A stretch of DNA of 64,000 nt, taken from JBNPEO01 sp050490315 (GTDB lineage: Bacteria; Actinomycetota; Actinomycetes; Actinomycetales; Micrococcaceae). Of the stretch, positions 34,690 to 42,079 are shown one piece after another. The position numbers were made by a program, and so were the translations under genes. Under the pieces are notes generated by a model. The model was not told the origin of the DNA, made no database searches, and was given only the letters and a program-made list of their open reading frames with translations. The stretch is from contig NZ_JBNPEO010000012.1 of the NCBI RefSeq assembly GCF_050490315.1, forward strand, positions 1 through 64,000. The letters are read 5' to 3'. Positions within the stretch are counted from its first letter, which is position 1. Every line of letters begins with the position of its first letter.

Positions 34690-35903
34690 TGAGCTCCCTA
34701 ATTCTTCCAAATAACGACGGCGGCATCCACGAGTACAGCTTGCAGCCCGCCACCGTGTGGAACAAACCAACCTCCCCTCTAACTGCACGCCGGGCCTACG
34801 CCGCAGCCCACGTTATCCCCCGTATTACGGCGGACAATACTCCCGGTGCCCCTGCACAGTTGGATTGGGATAGCACACTGGCTTACCGGCATGAGCTGTG
34901 GTCCTACGGCCTAGGTGTGGCTGACGCAATGGACACCGCACAGCGCGGTATGGGTTTGGACTGGGTAGCCACCCAGGAGCTGATCAGGCGTTCCGGCGCT
35001 GAGGCCGCTGCCGTAGTGGCCAGCGGCAATCCGGCCACAGCCGGAAAAACCGTCAGGGATCTCATTGCCTGCGGCGCCGGCACTGACCAATTGGACATTG
35101 CTGCACTCGCCACCGGCGCAGCTGGACTTGAAGCTGTCATCAACGCCTACCGCGAACAAATAGCCACTGTGACTGAGGCTGGTGGAAAAGTCATCCTCAT
35201 GGCCTCACGTGCGCTCGCGAAGGTAGCAAGCGGGGCCGAGGATTATCTGTACGTTTACTCCACACTGCTGCAGGAAGTGGAGCAGCCAGTCATCCTGCAC
35301 TGGCTTGGCACCATGTTTGACCCGGCACTGGCGGGATACTGGGGTTCGGATGACGTTTCAGTGGCTACGGAAACGTTCCTGAGTTTGATCCGCGACCATT
35401 CTCAGAAGGTGGACGGGGTTAAGGTTTCTCTTCTTGATGCCGATCACGAGGTTGCACTCCGGGCCAAGTTGCCTGAAAACGTTCGCCTCTACACGGGCGA
35501 CGACTTCAACTACCCCGAACTGATCGACGGTGACAAGAACCACCATTCGGACGCTTTGCTTGGCATTTTCGCGGCGATCTACCCGGCCGCGTCAGTCGCC
35601 TTGCAAAAGTACGACGCCGGCGAAGGAACCCAGGCACGCACCATCTTGGACTCCACTCGTGAGCTTGGAAAGCACATTTTCAGCGCCCCCACCTTCTACT
35701 ACAAGACGGGGATCGCGTTTATGTCCTGGCTTAATGGAAAACAAGCTGGATTCCAGATGGTGGGAGGCTTGCAGTCTGGCCGATCGGTTCTGCACTTGGT
35801 CAAAACCTTTGAACTCGCTGATCAAGCAGGTCTTTTGGCCGATCCTGATTTAGCCGCTCAACGGATGTCCAGCTTCCTGCTGGTTAATGGGGCGGGAGCA
35901 TGA
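34689..35903 (+). CDS. DUF993-family TIM-barrel protein
   Basis: A 404-residue protein of the DUF993 family, thought to be a TIM barrel related to dihydrodipicolinate synthase/N-acetylneuraminate lyase. Conserved-looking segments are LAYRHELWSYGLGVADAMDT, VKVSLLDADHEVALRAKLP with a Lys placed as a Schiff-base candidate, LYTGDDFNYPELIDGD and SAPTFYYKTGIAFMSWLNG. I know no characterised member. Linked on both sides (1-bp and 4-bp overlaps) to a dehydrogenase and an isomerase, it probably acts as an aldolase/lyase on a keto-sugar (inference). Confidence 0.9.
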   Translation: MSSLILPNNDGGIHEYSLQPATVWNKPTSPLTARRAYAAAHVIPRITADNTPGAPAQLDWDSTLAYRHELWSYGLGVADAMDTAQRGMGLDWVATQELIRRSGAEAAAVVASGNPATAGKTVRDLIACGAGTDQLDIAALATGAAGLEAVINAYREQIATVTEAGGKVILMASRALAKVASGAEDYLYVYSTLLQEVEQPVILHWLGTMFDPALAGYWGSDDVSVATETFLSLIRDHSQKVDGVKVSLLDADHEVALRAKLPENVRLYTGDDFNYPELIDGDKNHHSDALLGIFAAIYPAASVALQKYDAGEGTQARTILDSTRELGKHIFSAPTFYYKTGIAFMSWLNGKQAGFQMVGGLQSGRSVLHLVKTFELADQAGLLADPDLAAQRMSSFLLVNGAGA

Positions 35904-36742
35904 GCGCGGATTTCTCACGACTCTCGCTAAACACGGCTACCACCAAAAAGTGGAGCCTGGAGGAAGCCATTAACGGTTGCGTCCAGGCGGGAATCCCCGC
36001 TATTGGGCCTTGGCGTGATCGCGTTGCCGAGGTAGGTCTGGACAAGGCTGCTGCGCTCATCAAAGATGCAGGACTGCGCGTTTCCTCGCTGTGCCGCGGC
36101 GGTTTCCTGACCGCTATTGACCCCGAAGGGCAAAAGGCTGCTCTTGAAGACAACCGTGCAGCCATCTTGGAAGCAGTGGCGCTGGGTACTACGGAATTGT
36201 TTTTGGTGGTGGGAGGGCTCGCTCCCGCCGAGAAGGATGTGGTAGCGGCACGCCAGCGCGTAGCTCACCGCCTCGAGGAGCTGGTTCCTTTCGCCGTCGA
36301 GCACGGCGTCCGGCTGGTTCTAGAACCGCTGCACCCGATGTACGCGGCGGACCGGGCGCTCATCTCCACCTTGGGACAGTCCTTGGATCTGGCCGCACCG
36401 TACGATGCTTCGGCAGTGGGCGTTGCGGTGGACACCTTCCACGTCTGGTGGGATCCAGAGCTCAAGGCGCAAATCGAACGCGCCGGGCGTCAAAACCGGA
36501 TCGCTTCTTATCAAATCTGCGACTTCAACCTTCCAATTGCTGCGGACGCGTTGTTGTCTCGCGGAATGATGGGCGATAGTGTGATTGACTTCGCCACCAT
36601 CAGCAGCTGGGTTCGCGACGCCGGATATACCGGTGACATTGAAGTGGAGATCTTCAATCAGGAGATTTGGGATGCCGACGGTCACCTCACTCTTGAGACT
36701 CTCAAGGAGCGCTACAGCTCCCTAGTCCAGCCCTACGTCTAG
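35900..36742 (+). CDS. Sugar phosphate isomerase/epimerase (AP-endonuclease-2-like TIM barrel)
   Basis: A 280-residue TIM-barrel enzyme. It begins RLSLNTATTKKWSLEEAING; GVRLVLEPLHPMYAADRALI supplies the metal Glu, VGVAVDTFHVWWDPEL the Asp-x-x-His, ICDFNLPIAADALLSRGMMG further ligands, and DIEVEIFNQEIWDADG the last Glu. The family interconverts or epimerises sugars, inosose-type or keto-sugar substrates. ATGA overlap with the DUF993 gene. A 19-bp tandem duplication spans its stop codon and a strong terminator follows, closing the operon. Confidence 0.9.
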   Translation: MSADFSRLSLNTATTKKWSLEEAINGCVQAGIPAIGPWRDRVAEVGLDKAAALIKDAGLRVSSLCRGGFLTAIDPEGQKAALEDNRAAILEAVALGTTELFLVVGGLAPAEKDVVAARQRVAHRLEELVPFAVEHGVRLVLEPLHPMYAADRALISTLGQSLDLAAPYDASAVGVAVDTFHVWWDPELKAQIERAGRQNRIASYQICDFNLPIAADALLSRGMMGDSVIDFATISSWVRDAGYTGDIEVEIFNQEIWDADGHLTLETLKERYSSLVQPYV

Positions 36743-36763
36743 GGTCCAGCCCTACGTCTAGGG
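36725..36763. repeat. 19-bp tandem duplication across the isomerase stop codon
   Basis: GTCCAGCCCTACGTCTAGG occurs at 36725-36743 and again from 36744. The first copy encodes the last codons and the TAG stop; the second is untranslated. Confidence 0.85.
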
Positions 36764-36783
36764 AACAGTCCCCGCAAAAGATT

Positions 36784-36826
36784 AGGTCCCCGTCCCGGAG
36801 CTTGTGCTCCAGGACGGGGACCTTTC
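36784..36826. terminator. Strong terminator between convergent operons
   Basis: AGGTCCCCGTCC pairs with GGACGGGGACCT around an inner GGAGC/GCTCC stem, followed by TTTC. It serves the isomerase operon and probably the convergent fusion gene at 36857. Confidence 0.88.
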
Positions 36827-36856
36827 TAGTGTGTGTTGTCCTTCTTGCTGTTCGTT

Positions 36857-38881
36857 CTACTTGTCCGCAAAGATGGGATCCAACGCTGCCAGACCATCTT
36901 GTTCAAGGCGGCCGTCAATGATCCATACCTTGAACGTACGGGACAGTTTTTGCCCTCGGGTCAACGTCACGGCAGAGTCCCAGGCCAGTGACGAACCAAC
37001 TGCTGGATACTGATCAACGCGAACGAACCATGGGTCAGGTTCTTGATCCATTGCCGCAAAAACAAGTGTGCAGTCTTGGTCACCAAAGCGAGCAGTGTAG
37101 GCCAACCAAGGATTGCGGCTGCCATGGCTGGCTGCCTCGCCATGGGTTGTAGCAGTAAAGACCTCGATGTCAGTACACGGTGCGATCCGCCAGAAGAATC
37201 CGCCGTAGCCACTGCCGCGCGCGCCGTTGGAGCCCGGGCTGCCTAGGCTTGCATCTTGTTTTGCTTCAAGGCTAATGGAGACGTCTAGCTGCCATGCGTT
37301 TTGGCTGACCTGCGTAGCGCCGAAACTGCGCTGCTCGGTCAGAATTTCACGTCCATCCGGTCCAGCCCAGCTAAGAGTCTGCACCGACTGTGTGTCATGT
37401 TCAGACCTCTGCACTTCACTGATCCGGCCCTGGTTTTCCAGCTCTTCATAGCGCTGCTCGGCGGAAGTGTAAGTCTTTCCGCCCCAAAAATTGATGCCAT
37501 TCACATCCTGCAATGCCACACCAACACCCAGATGCCAGGGGTGGTCCGCAGGGAAATGATCGGTGACAACGGTGCCCGCCAGGCTCCGCACGGGGTGAAG
37601 ATAGGGCCGGGGAGAGAGTCTGTTGGGCAGCTGTGTGCCGGATTGCTGAGTGGCAATAGTGGGGCGTGGATCCGATGCTTCCAGAGCAAGACCAAGAGTT
37701 AGAGACTCGGCAGAGGGCTGGGTGCTCTGCGCCCACGGTAAGCCCAGCTCACTAAAGGTGACGTGGGCTGCCGTGGACCTCTCCAAAGCATCTTCAATAC
37801 CGTCAACCACAGCGTGAGCCTGGTCCCCCTCGCCAACCCACCGAACGTACTGGGGCTCGATCCGCCGAGGTGGGGCCGCCGTGCGCACCGCTTCCAAAAC
37901 TCGCATAAATCCGCCGCTTCCACGCAAAGGGCTGATGAGTTCAACGATGCCAGCGGTCCCCGAGAGGCTTCGAATATGTTCTATGAGGTTCTCGGTCAGA
38001 TCGTCTCTTTGGAAGCTCAGGTGCCGTTCCCCGCTGGCAGTGAAAACGCTCAACCGGTCCTCGGTATAGTGCAGCACGGCTGATCCCTCGCTACCCTGCA
38101 CCGTAATATACGGTTCAACACTATGTTCCGCGCACAAGGTCAAAGCGCACGTGATGGGCAAGCCAGTGGAGGTCTTGATACGGATCACAGAAGTGTCATC
38201 AGACTCAATGTCATTGGCATGGAATAGGTCCGTTTCCACGCTGTCCACATCAGCCAGCGTGTTAGCGCCAGCAATGCACAAAGCAGTTGAAATTGCGTGA
38301 GCCAACGGGTTTGTTGCCACCCCGTCCACTACATCCACACCATTGAGCCGACGTTTTCCGGCCCACGTGGAACGCTTGTAATAAGCGCGGTCACGGACCC
38401 ACCTACCTGTTGCCGCAACACCAATCAACGTGCCAATTTCGCCCGATTTAAGCACCTGCTCAATGGCGCCTAAGGCATGCGAACCCAAGCCCTGAAAACC
38501 CACTTGGATACTACGGCCGGCTGCCGTTGCCGCCTTTTCCAGTACTTCGAAAGCGGCAAGATTGGCCACGGGCGGCTTTTCCAAATAGACGTGAGCGTGT
38601 TCAATGGCCAGGAGTGCAAGAGACTCGTGAGTCTGAATAGGCGTAGCGAGAATAATGACGTCAAGGTCCGCCGTTTCACCCAGCAACGTTGGCAAGTCAG
38701 GAAAGCGCTGAGTGCCTTCTGGGAGCTGATCCTCGTGGGACAGCTGTGGATCCGCCACAGCTACCAATTGAACTGAGCCAGCATTTTGCAATCGGTGCAG
38801 GTTGGCCAGGTGGTGCGCACCAAAGCCTCGAACACCTACCAGCGCCACTCGGGCCGGTTGCAAAGAATGTGAAGACGGCAT
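36857..38881 (-). CDS. Gfo/Idh/MocA oxidoreductase fused to a DUF6807 (PmoA-like) domain
   Basis: A 674-residue two-domain protein. The N-terminal half (about residues 1-350) is a Gfo/Idh/MocA oxidoreductase: RVALVGVRGFGAHHLANLHR, VYLEKPPVANLAAFEVLE with the Lys-Pro signature, then VDVVDGVATNPLAHAISTA. The C-terminal half from about residue 400 has PYLHPVRSLAGTVVTDHFP, DHPWHLGVGVALQDVNG and NFWGGKTY, the pattern of DUF6807/PmoA-like proteins of unknown function. ATG at 38881; a frame upstream to 39610 overlaps the permease and is not used. A fused dehydrogenase-DUF6807 suggests the two act on one sugar. Confidence 0.9.
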   Translation of the reverse strand: MPSSHSLQPARVALVGVRGFGAHHLANLHRLQNAGSVQLVAVADPQLSHEDQLPEGTQRFPDLPTLLGETADLDVIILATPIQTHESLALLAIEHAHVYLEKPPVANLAAFEVLEKAATAAGRSIQVGFQGLGSHALGAIEQVLKSGEIGTLIGVAATGRWVRDRAYYKRSTWAGKRRLNGVDVVDGVATNPLAHAISTALCIAGANTLADVDSVETDLFHANDIESDDTSVIRIKTSTGLPITCALTLCAEHSVEPYITVQGSEGSAVLHYTEDRLSVFTASGERHLSFQRDDLTENLIEHIRSLSGTAGIVELISPLRGSGGFMRVLEAVRTAAPPRRIEPQYVRWVGEGDQAHAVVDGIEDALERSTAAHVTFSELGLPWAQSTQPSAESLTLGLALEASDPRPTIATQQSGTQLPNRLSPRPYLHPVRSLAGTVVTDHFPADHPWHLGVGVALQDVNGINFWGGKTYTSAEQRYEELENQGRISEVQRSEHDTQSVQTLSWAGPDGREILTEQRSFGATQVSQNAWQLDVSISLEAKQDASLGSPGSNGARGSGYGGFFWRIAPCTDIEVFTATTHGEAASHGSRNPWLAYTARFGDQDCTLVFAAMDQEPDPWFVRVDQYPAVGSSLAWDSAVTLTRGQKLSRTFKVWIIDGRLEQDGLAALDPIFADK

Positions 38882-38925
38882 CGGTTGAATTCCCTTCAGA
38901 AGCAAATATGAGGCAATAAATGGGG

Positions 38926-38953
38926 GTACCCCCGCACATGCGTGCGGGGGTAC
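38926..38953 (-). terminator. Hairpin between the MHS permease and the fusion gene
   Basis: GTACCCCCGCAC, loop ATGC, GTGCGGGGGTAC: a perfect 12-bp stem. It could end or attenuate permease transcription before the fusion gene. Confidence 0.8.
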
Positions 38954-38982
38954 GGGTGCTCCAGTTGAGCCTAGGCGAAGTG

Positions 38983-40356
38983 TTACTGGTTTACCGAAGC
39001 ATTTTTGGACGTTAGCTTGGATTCTCCTGCTTTCTTGCTGCCCAACTCGTCCAAAGTGATATGAGCCGTCTCCTTGGACGCCCACGCTGCGGCAGCGGAG
39101 ATGACACACACCAGCAAAGTAAGTCCGCCGATGACCAACGGAACCGACGTTGATCCAGGAGGGGCAATCAAGGTAAAGACGGTCGGCATAAAGGCCGTGA
39201 GCAGCAGTGCGATGTTCTGTGAAACCGCGAAGCCAGTGACCCTGGTTCGAGTGGGGAAAAGTTCCTGGAAGAAACTTGCGAACGTTGCATTCCACATCTG
39301 GTAGAGAATGCCGAAGATCAAGATGGCAAGTAGCACCGTCAAGACCACATTGCGCTGGCTGACAACCTGCAGGTAGAAGAACGAAAGCAGGCCAGCTGCC
39401 AACGGTCCAAAGATCATCAGCGGACGCCGTCCAATACGGTCGGACAAGCGGCCGAAGAGAGGGATAAGAATGACCGCAACGATATTGGCCAATACTGGCA
39501 TCCACAGATACGTTGACGGGCTCATTTTGACGCCATAGGCCGGTTGTGTGGCGTATGCGGCACCGAAAACAACCACCGTAGTTCCAATAACATTGGCTAG
39601 CCCCATGCACACTGCACGGAAAATTACGCTGCCGCTCTCACGGAATACCGTGAAGACCGGAACTCTTTCGATGTCGCGGGACTGCTTCTCACCGAGGAAC
39701 GCCTGGCTTTCTTCAACTCCGCGACGAATGATGTAGGCGGCCACAATAACCACGGCGCTCAAGAGGAACGGAATACGCCAGCCCCAGCTGGCAAAGTCCG
39801 CAGCTGGAAGGAAGGCCGAAAGCGGGATGAAGCTAGCCGCGGCAAGAATGGACCCGACTTGGGTCCCCTGAAGGGCAAAGCTCGCATAGAAACCGCGTTT
39901 CTTGTCCGGCGAGTGTTCGATGATCATGGCACCCGCGCCGCCGAGTTCACCGGCAACTGCGAATCCTTGGACCAAACGAAGAAGGACCAGGAGCAAGGGA
40001 GCCAAAAGCCCCACTTGCTGGTACGTGGGAAGAATACCTACAAGGAATGTTGAAACACCCATCAGTAGCATGGCAAGAACCAGGACGTTCTTGCGTCCAT
40101 GACGGTCCCCCATGGTGCCCAAGACAAACGCGCCAATGGGGCGGGCAACATAGCCCACGCCGTAGGTAGCCAGAGAGGCTACCACTGCGACGGCTGGGTC
40201 ATGCGAGGGGAAAAATACCTGCGGAAAAACGAGTGCCGCAGCCGAGGCATAGATGGAAAAGTCGTAATACTCAAGTGCACTACCTACCCAGCCACTCATC
40301 GTGGCGCGGCGGCGGGATGCTGGTAAACCAACCTCAGGTGAAGTTGTGTTTGGCAT
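38983..40356 (-). CDS. MHS-family (metabolite:H+ symporter) MFS permease
   Basis: A 457-residue 12-helix permease of the major facilitator superfamily. SGWVGSALEYYDFSIYASAA is the MHS-type first helix; GTMGDRHGRKNVLVLAMLLM is the loop 2-3 motif (GxxxDRxGRR) and GRLSDRIGRRPLMIFG its second-half copy; AVAGELGGAGAMIIEHSPDK is the family's acidic helix. It takes up a charged metabolite or sugar acid with protons. ATG at 40356 follows AAGGAG; an ATG-like codon at 40386 has none. Palindromes matching both LacI regulators' sites lie just upstream. Confidence 0.93.
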   Translation of the reverse strand: MPNTTSPEVGLPASRRRATMSGWVGSALEYYDFSIYASAAALVFPQVFFPSHDPAVAVVASLATYGVGYVARPIGAFVLGTMGDRHGRKNVLVLAMLLMGVSTFLVGILPTYQQVGLLAPLLLVLLRLVQGFAVAGELGGAGAMIIEHSPDKKRGFYASFALQGTQVGSILAAASFIPLSAFLPAADFASWGWRIPFLLSAVVIVAAYIIRRGVEESQAFLGEKQSRDIERVPVFTVFRESGSVIFRAVCMGLANVIGTTVVVFGAAYATQPAYGVKMSPSTYLWMPVLANIVAVILIPLFGRLSDRIGRRPLMIFGPLAAGLLSFFYLQVVSQRNVVLTVLLAILIFGILYQMWNATFASFFQELFPTRTRVTGFAVSQNIALLLTAFMPTVFTLIAPPGSTSVPLVIGGLTLLVCVISAAAAWASKETAHITLDELGSKKAGESKLTSKNASVNQ

Positions 40357-40406
40357 TGGATCTCCTTTGACCTGCAATGAATGCAATTTTTCCCACCGTC
40401 ATTGTG

Positions 40407-40420
40407 GGCAAGCGCTTTCC
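40407..40420. promoter_or_regulatory. LacI-type operator GGCAAGCGCTTTCC
   Basis: One mismatch from GGAAAGCGCTTTCC at 33474, 50 bp before the permease start. Likely bound by the regulator at 32255-33331. Confidence 0.75.
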
Positions 40421-40432
40421 AATATGAAAGCA

Positions 40433-40444
40433 TGAATCGTTTCA
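40433..40444. promoter_or_regulatory. Second LacI-type operator TGAATCGTTTCA
   Basis: One mismatch from TGAATCGATTCA at 31066. Sits 12 bp beyond the GCGC-type site before the permease, so the permease may answer to both regulators. Confidence 0.65.
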
Positions 40445-40487
40445 TTGTGTCAAAGGTCATACTGAATTATTTTTTCCACGCCGATCC

Positions 40488-40502
40488 GTGACCTTCGGCC
40501 CT
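40488..40502 (+). promoter_or_regulatory. Candidate DosR-box before UspA (weak)
   Basis: GTGACCTTCGGCCCT has two mismatches to GGGACTTTNGGCCCT; its 3' half GGCCCT is exact. It lies 68 bp before the UspA ATG. Confidence 0.5.
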
Positions 40503-40569
40503 ACCCCAAAACCCGAGGACGAATCACGCTTTTACGTACCAGCCTCTGTGCACGTTCAAGGAGTCAAAC

Positions 40570-41013
40570 ATGAACAAAGAATCAACGCTACAAACCATCG
40601 TTGTTGGGGTAGATGGATCAGACGCGTCAGTTGAGGCGCTCCTAGAAGCTCAGCACCTCGCCTTACCCACCGGTGCCAAAGTCATTGCAACCGCCTTTTG
40701 GGAATTCCCGCAAATGTACTTGGGCTACCTGACCATGGGGATTGACGGTTTTGAAGAGACCGCTGGAAAGATCCTCACCGAGTCCCTCACCCAGGCGTTC
40801 GGCACAGAATTGCCGGAAAACGTTGAGGCAAAACTCTCCCGCGGTTACGCCAGGGAAGGCCTCATTGAAGCGAGCAAAACCGCTGACATGGTGGTTGTTG
40901 GCCGGCGTGGGCACGGCGGGTTCGGCGGCCTTGTTCTAGGTTCCGTGAGCTCTGCCATTGTAGGAATGGCACACTGCCCAGTCCTGGTGGTTCACTCCCC
41001 CAAGAGCAAGTAA
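40570..41013 (+). CDS. Universal stress protein, single domain
   Basis: A 147-residue UspA protein. TIVVGVDGSDASVEALLEAQ is the first strand with the nucleotide-binding Asp, and MVVVGRRGHGGFGGLVLGSV is the G2xG9GS ATP motif, followed by HCPVLVVHSP. ATG at 40570 follows AAGGAGTCAAAC. A candidate DosR-box lies 68 bp upstream, and a 15-bp-stem terminator follows. It likely belongs to the hypoxia/dormancy module ending near 58 kb. Confidence 0.95.
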   Translation: MNKESTLQTIVVGVDGSDASVEALLEAQHLALPTGAKVIATAFWEFPQMYLGYLTMGIDGFEETAGKILTESLTQAFGTELPENVEAKLSRGYAREGLIEASKTADMVVVGRRGHGGFGGLVLGSVSSAIVGMAHCPVLVVHSPKSK

Positions 41014-41028
41014 ATCGAACTTCATAAC

Positions 41029-41061
41029 AAGGAGGGGGCTGCTAGTAGCAGCCCCCTCCTT
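41029..41061. terminator. Bidirectional terminator between the two UspA genes
   Basis: AAGGAGGGGGCTGCT pairs perfectly with AGCAGCCCCCTCCTT around AGT. Convergent genes end on both sides. Confidence 0.9.
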
Positions 41062-41076
41062 GCGTCATCTTATGTT

Positions 41077-41961
41077 CTACTTACTGAGCTTGACCTTGGT
41101 GAGCCTGGTAATGATGGTGGGACACGGCACCTCAGTGAGAACAGCGTGGGCCGTTGATCCGAGCATCAATCGCTTGAATCCCCCGGCACCTCGGCTGCCC
41201 AAAACCAACAAGGCCGCGTGCTGAGCCGCGGCCACAAGAGCCACCGCTGGTTCGTGCTGAGAATCCAACACCCTGTGAACCACCAAGTCCGGGTACTTAT
41301 CGGCCAAACCAGCAACAGTCTCACCCATAATCAGTTCCTCTTCCTCAGCAATGAACTTTGCCAGATCACTCTCCGGGATCCCCCGCTCAACCCACCGAGT
41401 GGCGGCACCAAAAACGTGCAACACCGTCAGTTCTTGCCCCATTCGGTCAGCCTCCGCCGCAGCAAACGCCACCGCCTGAACGGATTCTTCAGAGCCGTCC
41501 ACACCCACCAGGACGCCCGTCCCGGAAGCCGCGGCAGCACCGCCGTCGTCCTTTGCTCCCGCAATAACCGCTACCGGGCAGGCGGCTGCCGCGGCCACTT
41601 GCAAAGCGCGGTCAGTGACCGGGCCTCTAGGCCAAGAACTACCCGAACCTACCACCATCATCTCGGCACGTTTGGACTGGCGCTTCAACACATAGCCTGG
41701 GCTGCCCCACATCATCATCGCTTCAACGTGCACTCCCGGTTCCAGCTCCAATGCACGGGCCTGGGCGCGGGCAACTAGCGCGTGGCCGGCCTTGCTGAGT
41801 ACGTTATGAAACTCGGGCGCCTCAGAGCTCCAACGGTCATCTACTGCGTGAACCAGAACCACCGGCAACTTCAAACGAGCCGCGCGCTTCATAGCCCACT
41901 CAACAGCTGCCTCACTGCTACCGGAATCGTTTACCCCTACAACAATCGACTTCTTCATCAC
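41077..41961 (-). CDS. Tandem-domain universal stress protein
   Basis: A 294-residue protein of two Usp domains. The first has SIVVGVNDSGSSEAAVEWAM and ends MMVVGSGSSWPRGP (ATP loop less regular); the second has GVLVGVDGSEESVQAVAFAA and LLVLGSRGAGGFKRLMLGST with the G2xG9GS ATP motif. This tandem layout is the one in mycobacterial DosR-regulon Usp proteins. GTG at 41961 or ATG at 41958 begins it. A near-perfect DosR-box on its own strand lies about 85 bp upstream (42046-42059). Confidence 0.95.
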   Translation of the reverse strand: MMKKSIVVGVNDSGSSEAAVEWAMKRAARLKLPVVLVHAVDDRWSSEAPEFHNVLSKAGHALVARAQARALELEPGVHVEAMMMWGSPGYVLKRQSKRAEMMVVGSGSSWPRGPVTDRALQVAAAAACPVAVIAGAKDDGGAAAASGTGVLVGVDGSEESVQAVAFAAAEADRMGQELTVLHVFGAATRWVERGIPESDLAKFIAEEEELIMGETVAGLADKYPDLVVHRVLDSQHEPAVALVAAAQHAALLVLGSRGAGGFKRLMLGSTAHAVLTEVPCPTIITRLTKVKLSK

Positions 41962-42045
41962 TGCGCCGCACTTTCTTCAACATTGAACATGGCTAGGAAC
42001 CAACATCTATAACTTCAGTCTCTGCTGGTTACCGGCGCTGGGTAA

Positions 42046-42059
42046 GGGCCAAAAGTCCC
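42046..42059 (-). promoter_or_regulatory. DosR-box before the tandem UspA gene
   Basis: On the minus strand the site reads GGGACTTTTGGCCCTT, matching the DosR/DevR consensus GGGACTTTNGGCCCT throughout. It points at the UspA start 85 bp away. Confidence 0.8.
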
Positions 42060-42079
42060 GCGCTCAGTGGGACGGACTT

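Noticed and set aside
38882..39610. Longer N-terminus of the fusion protein
   Set aside because: Runs antisense in frame to nothing but overlaps the permease on the same strand and lacks the Rossmann start.
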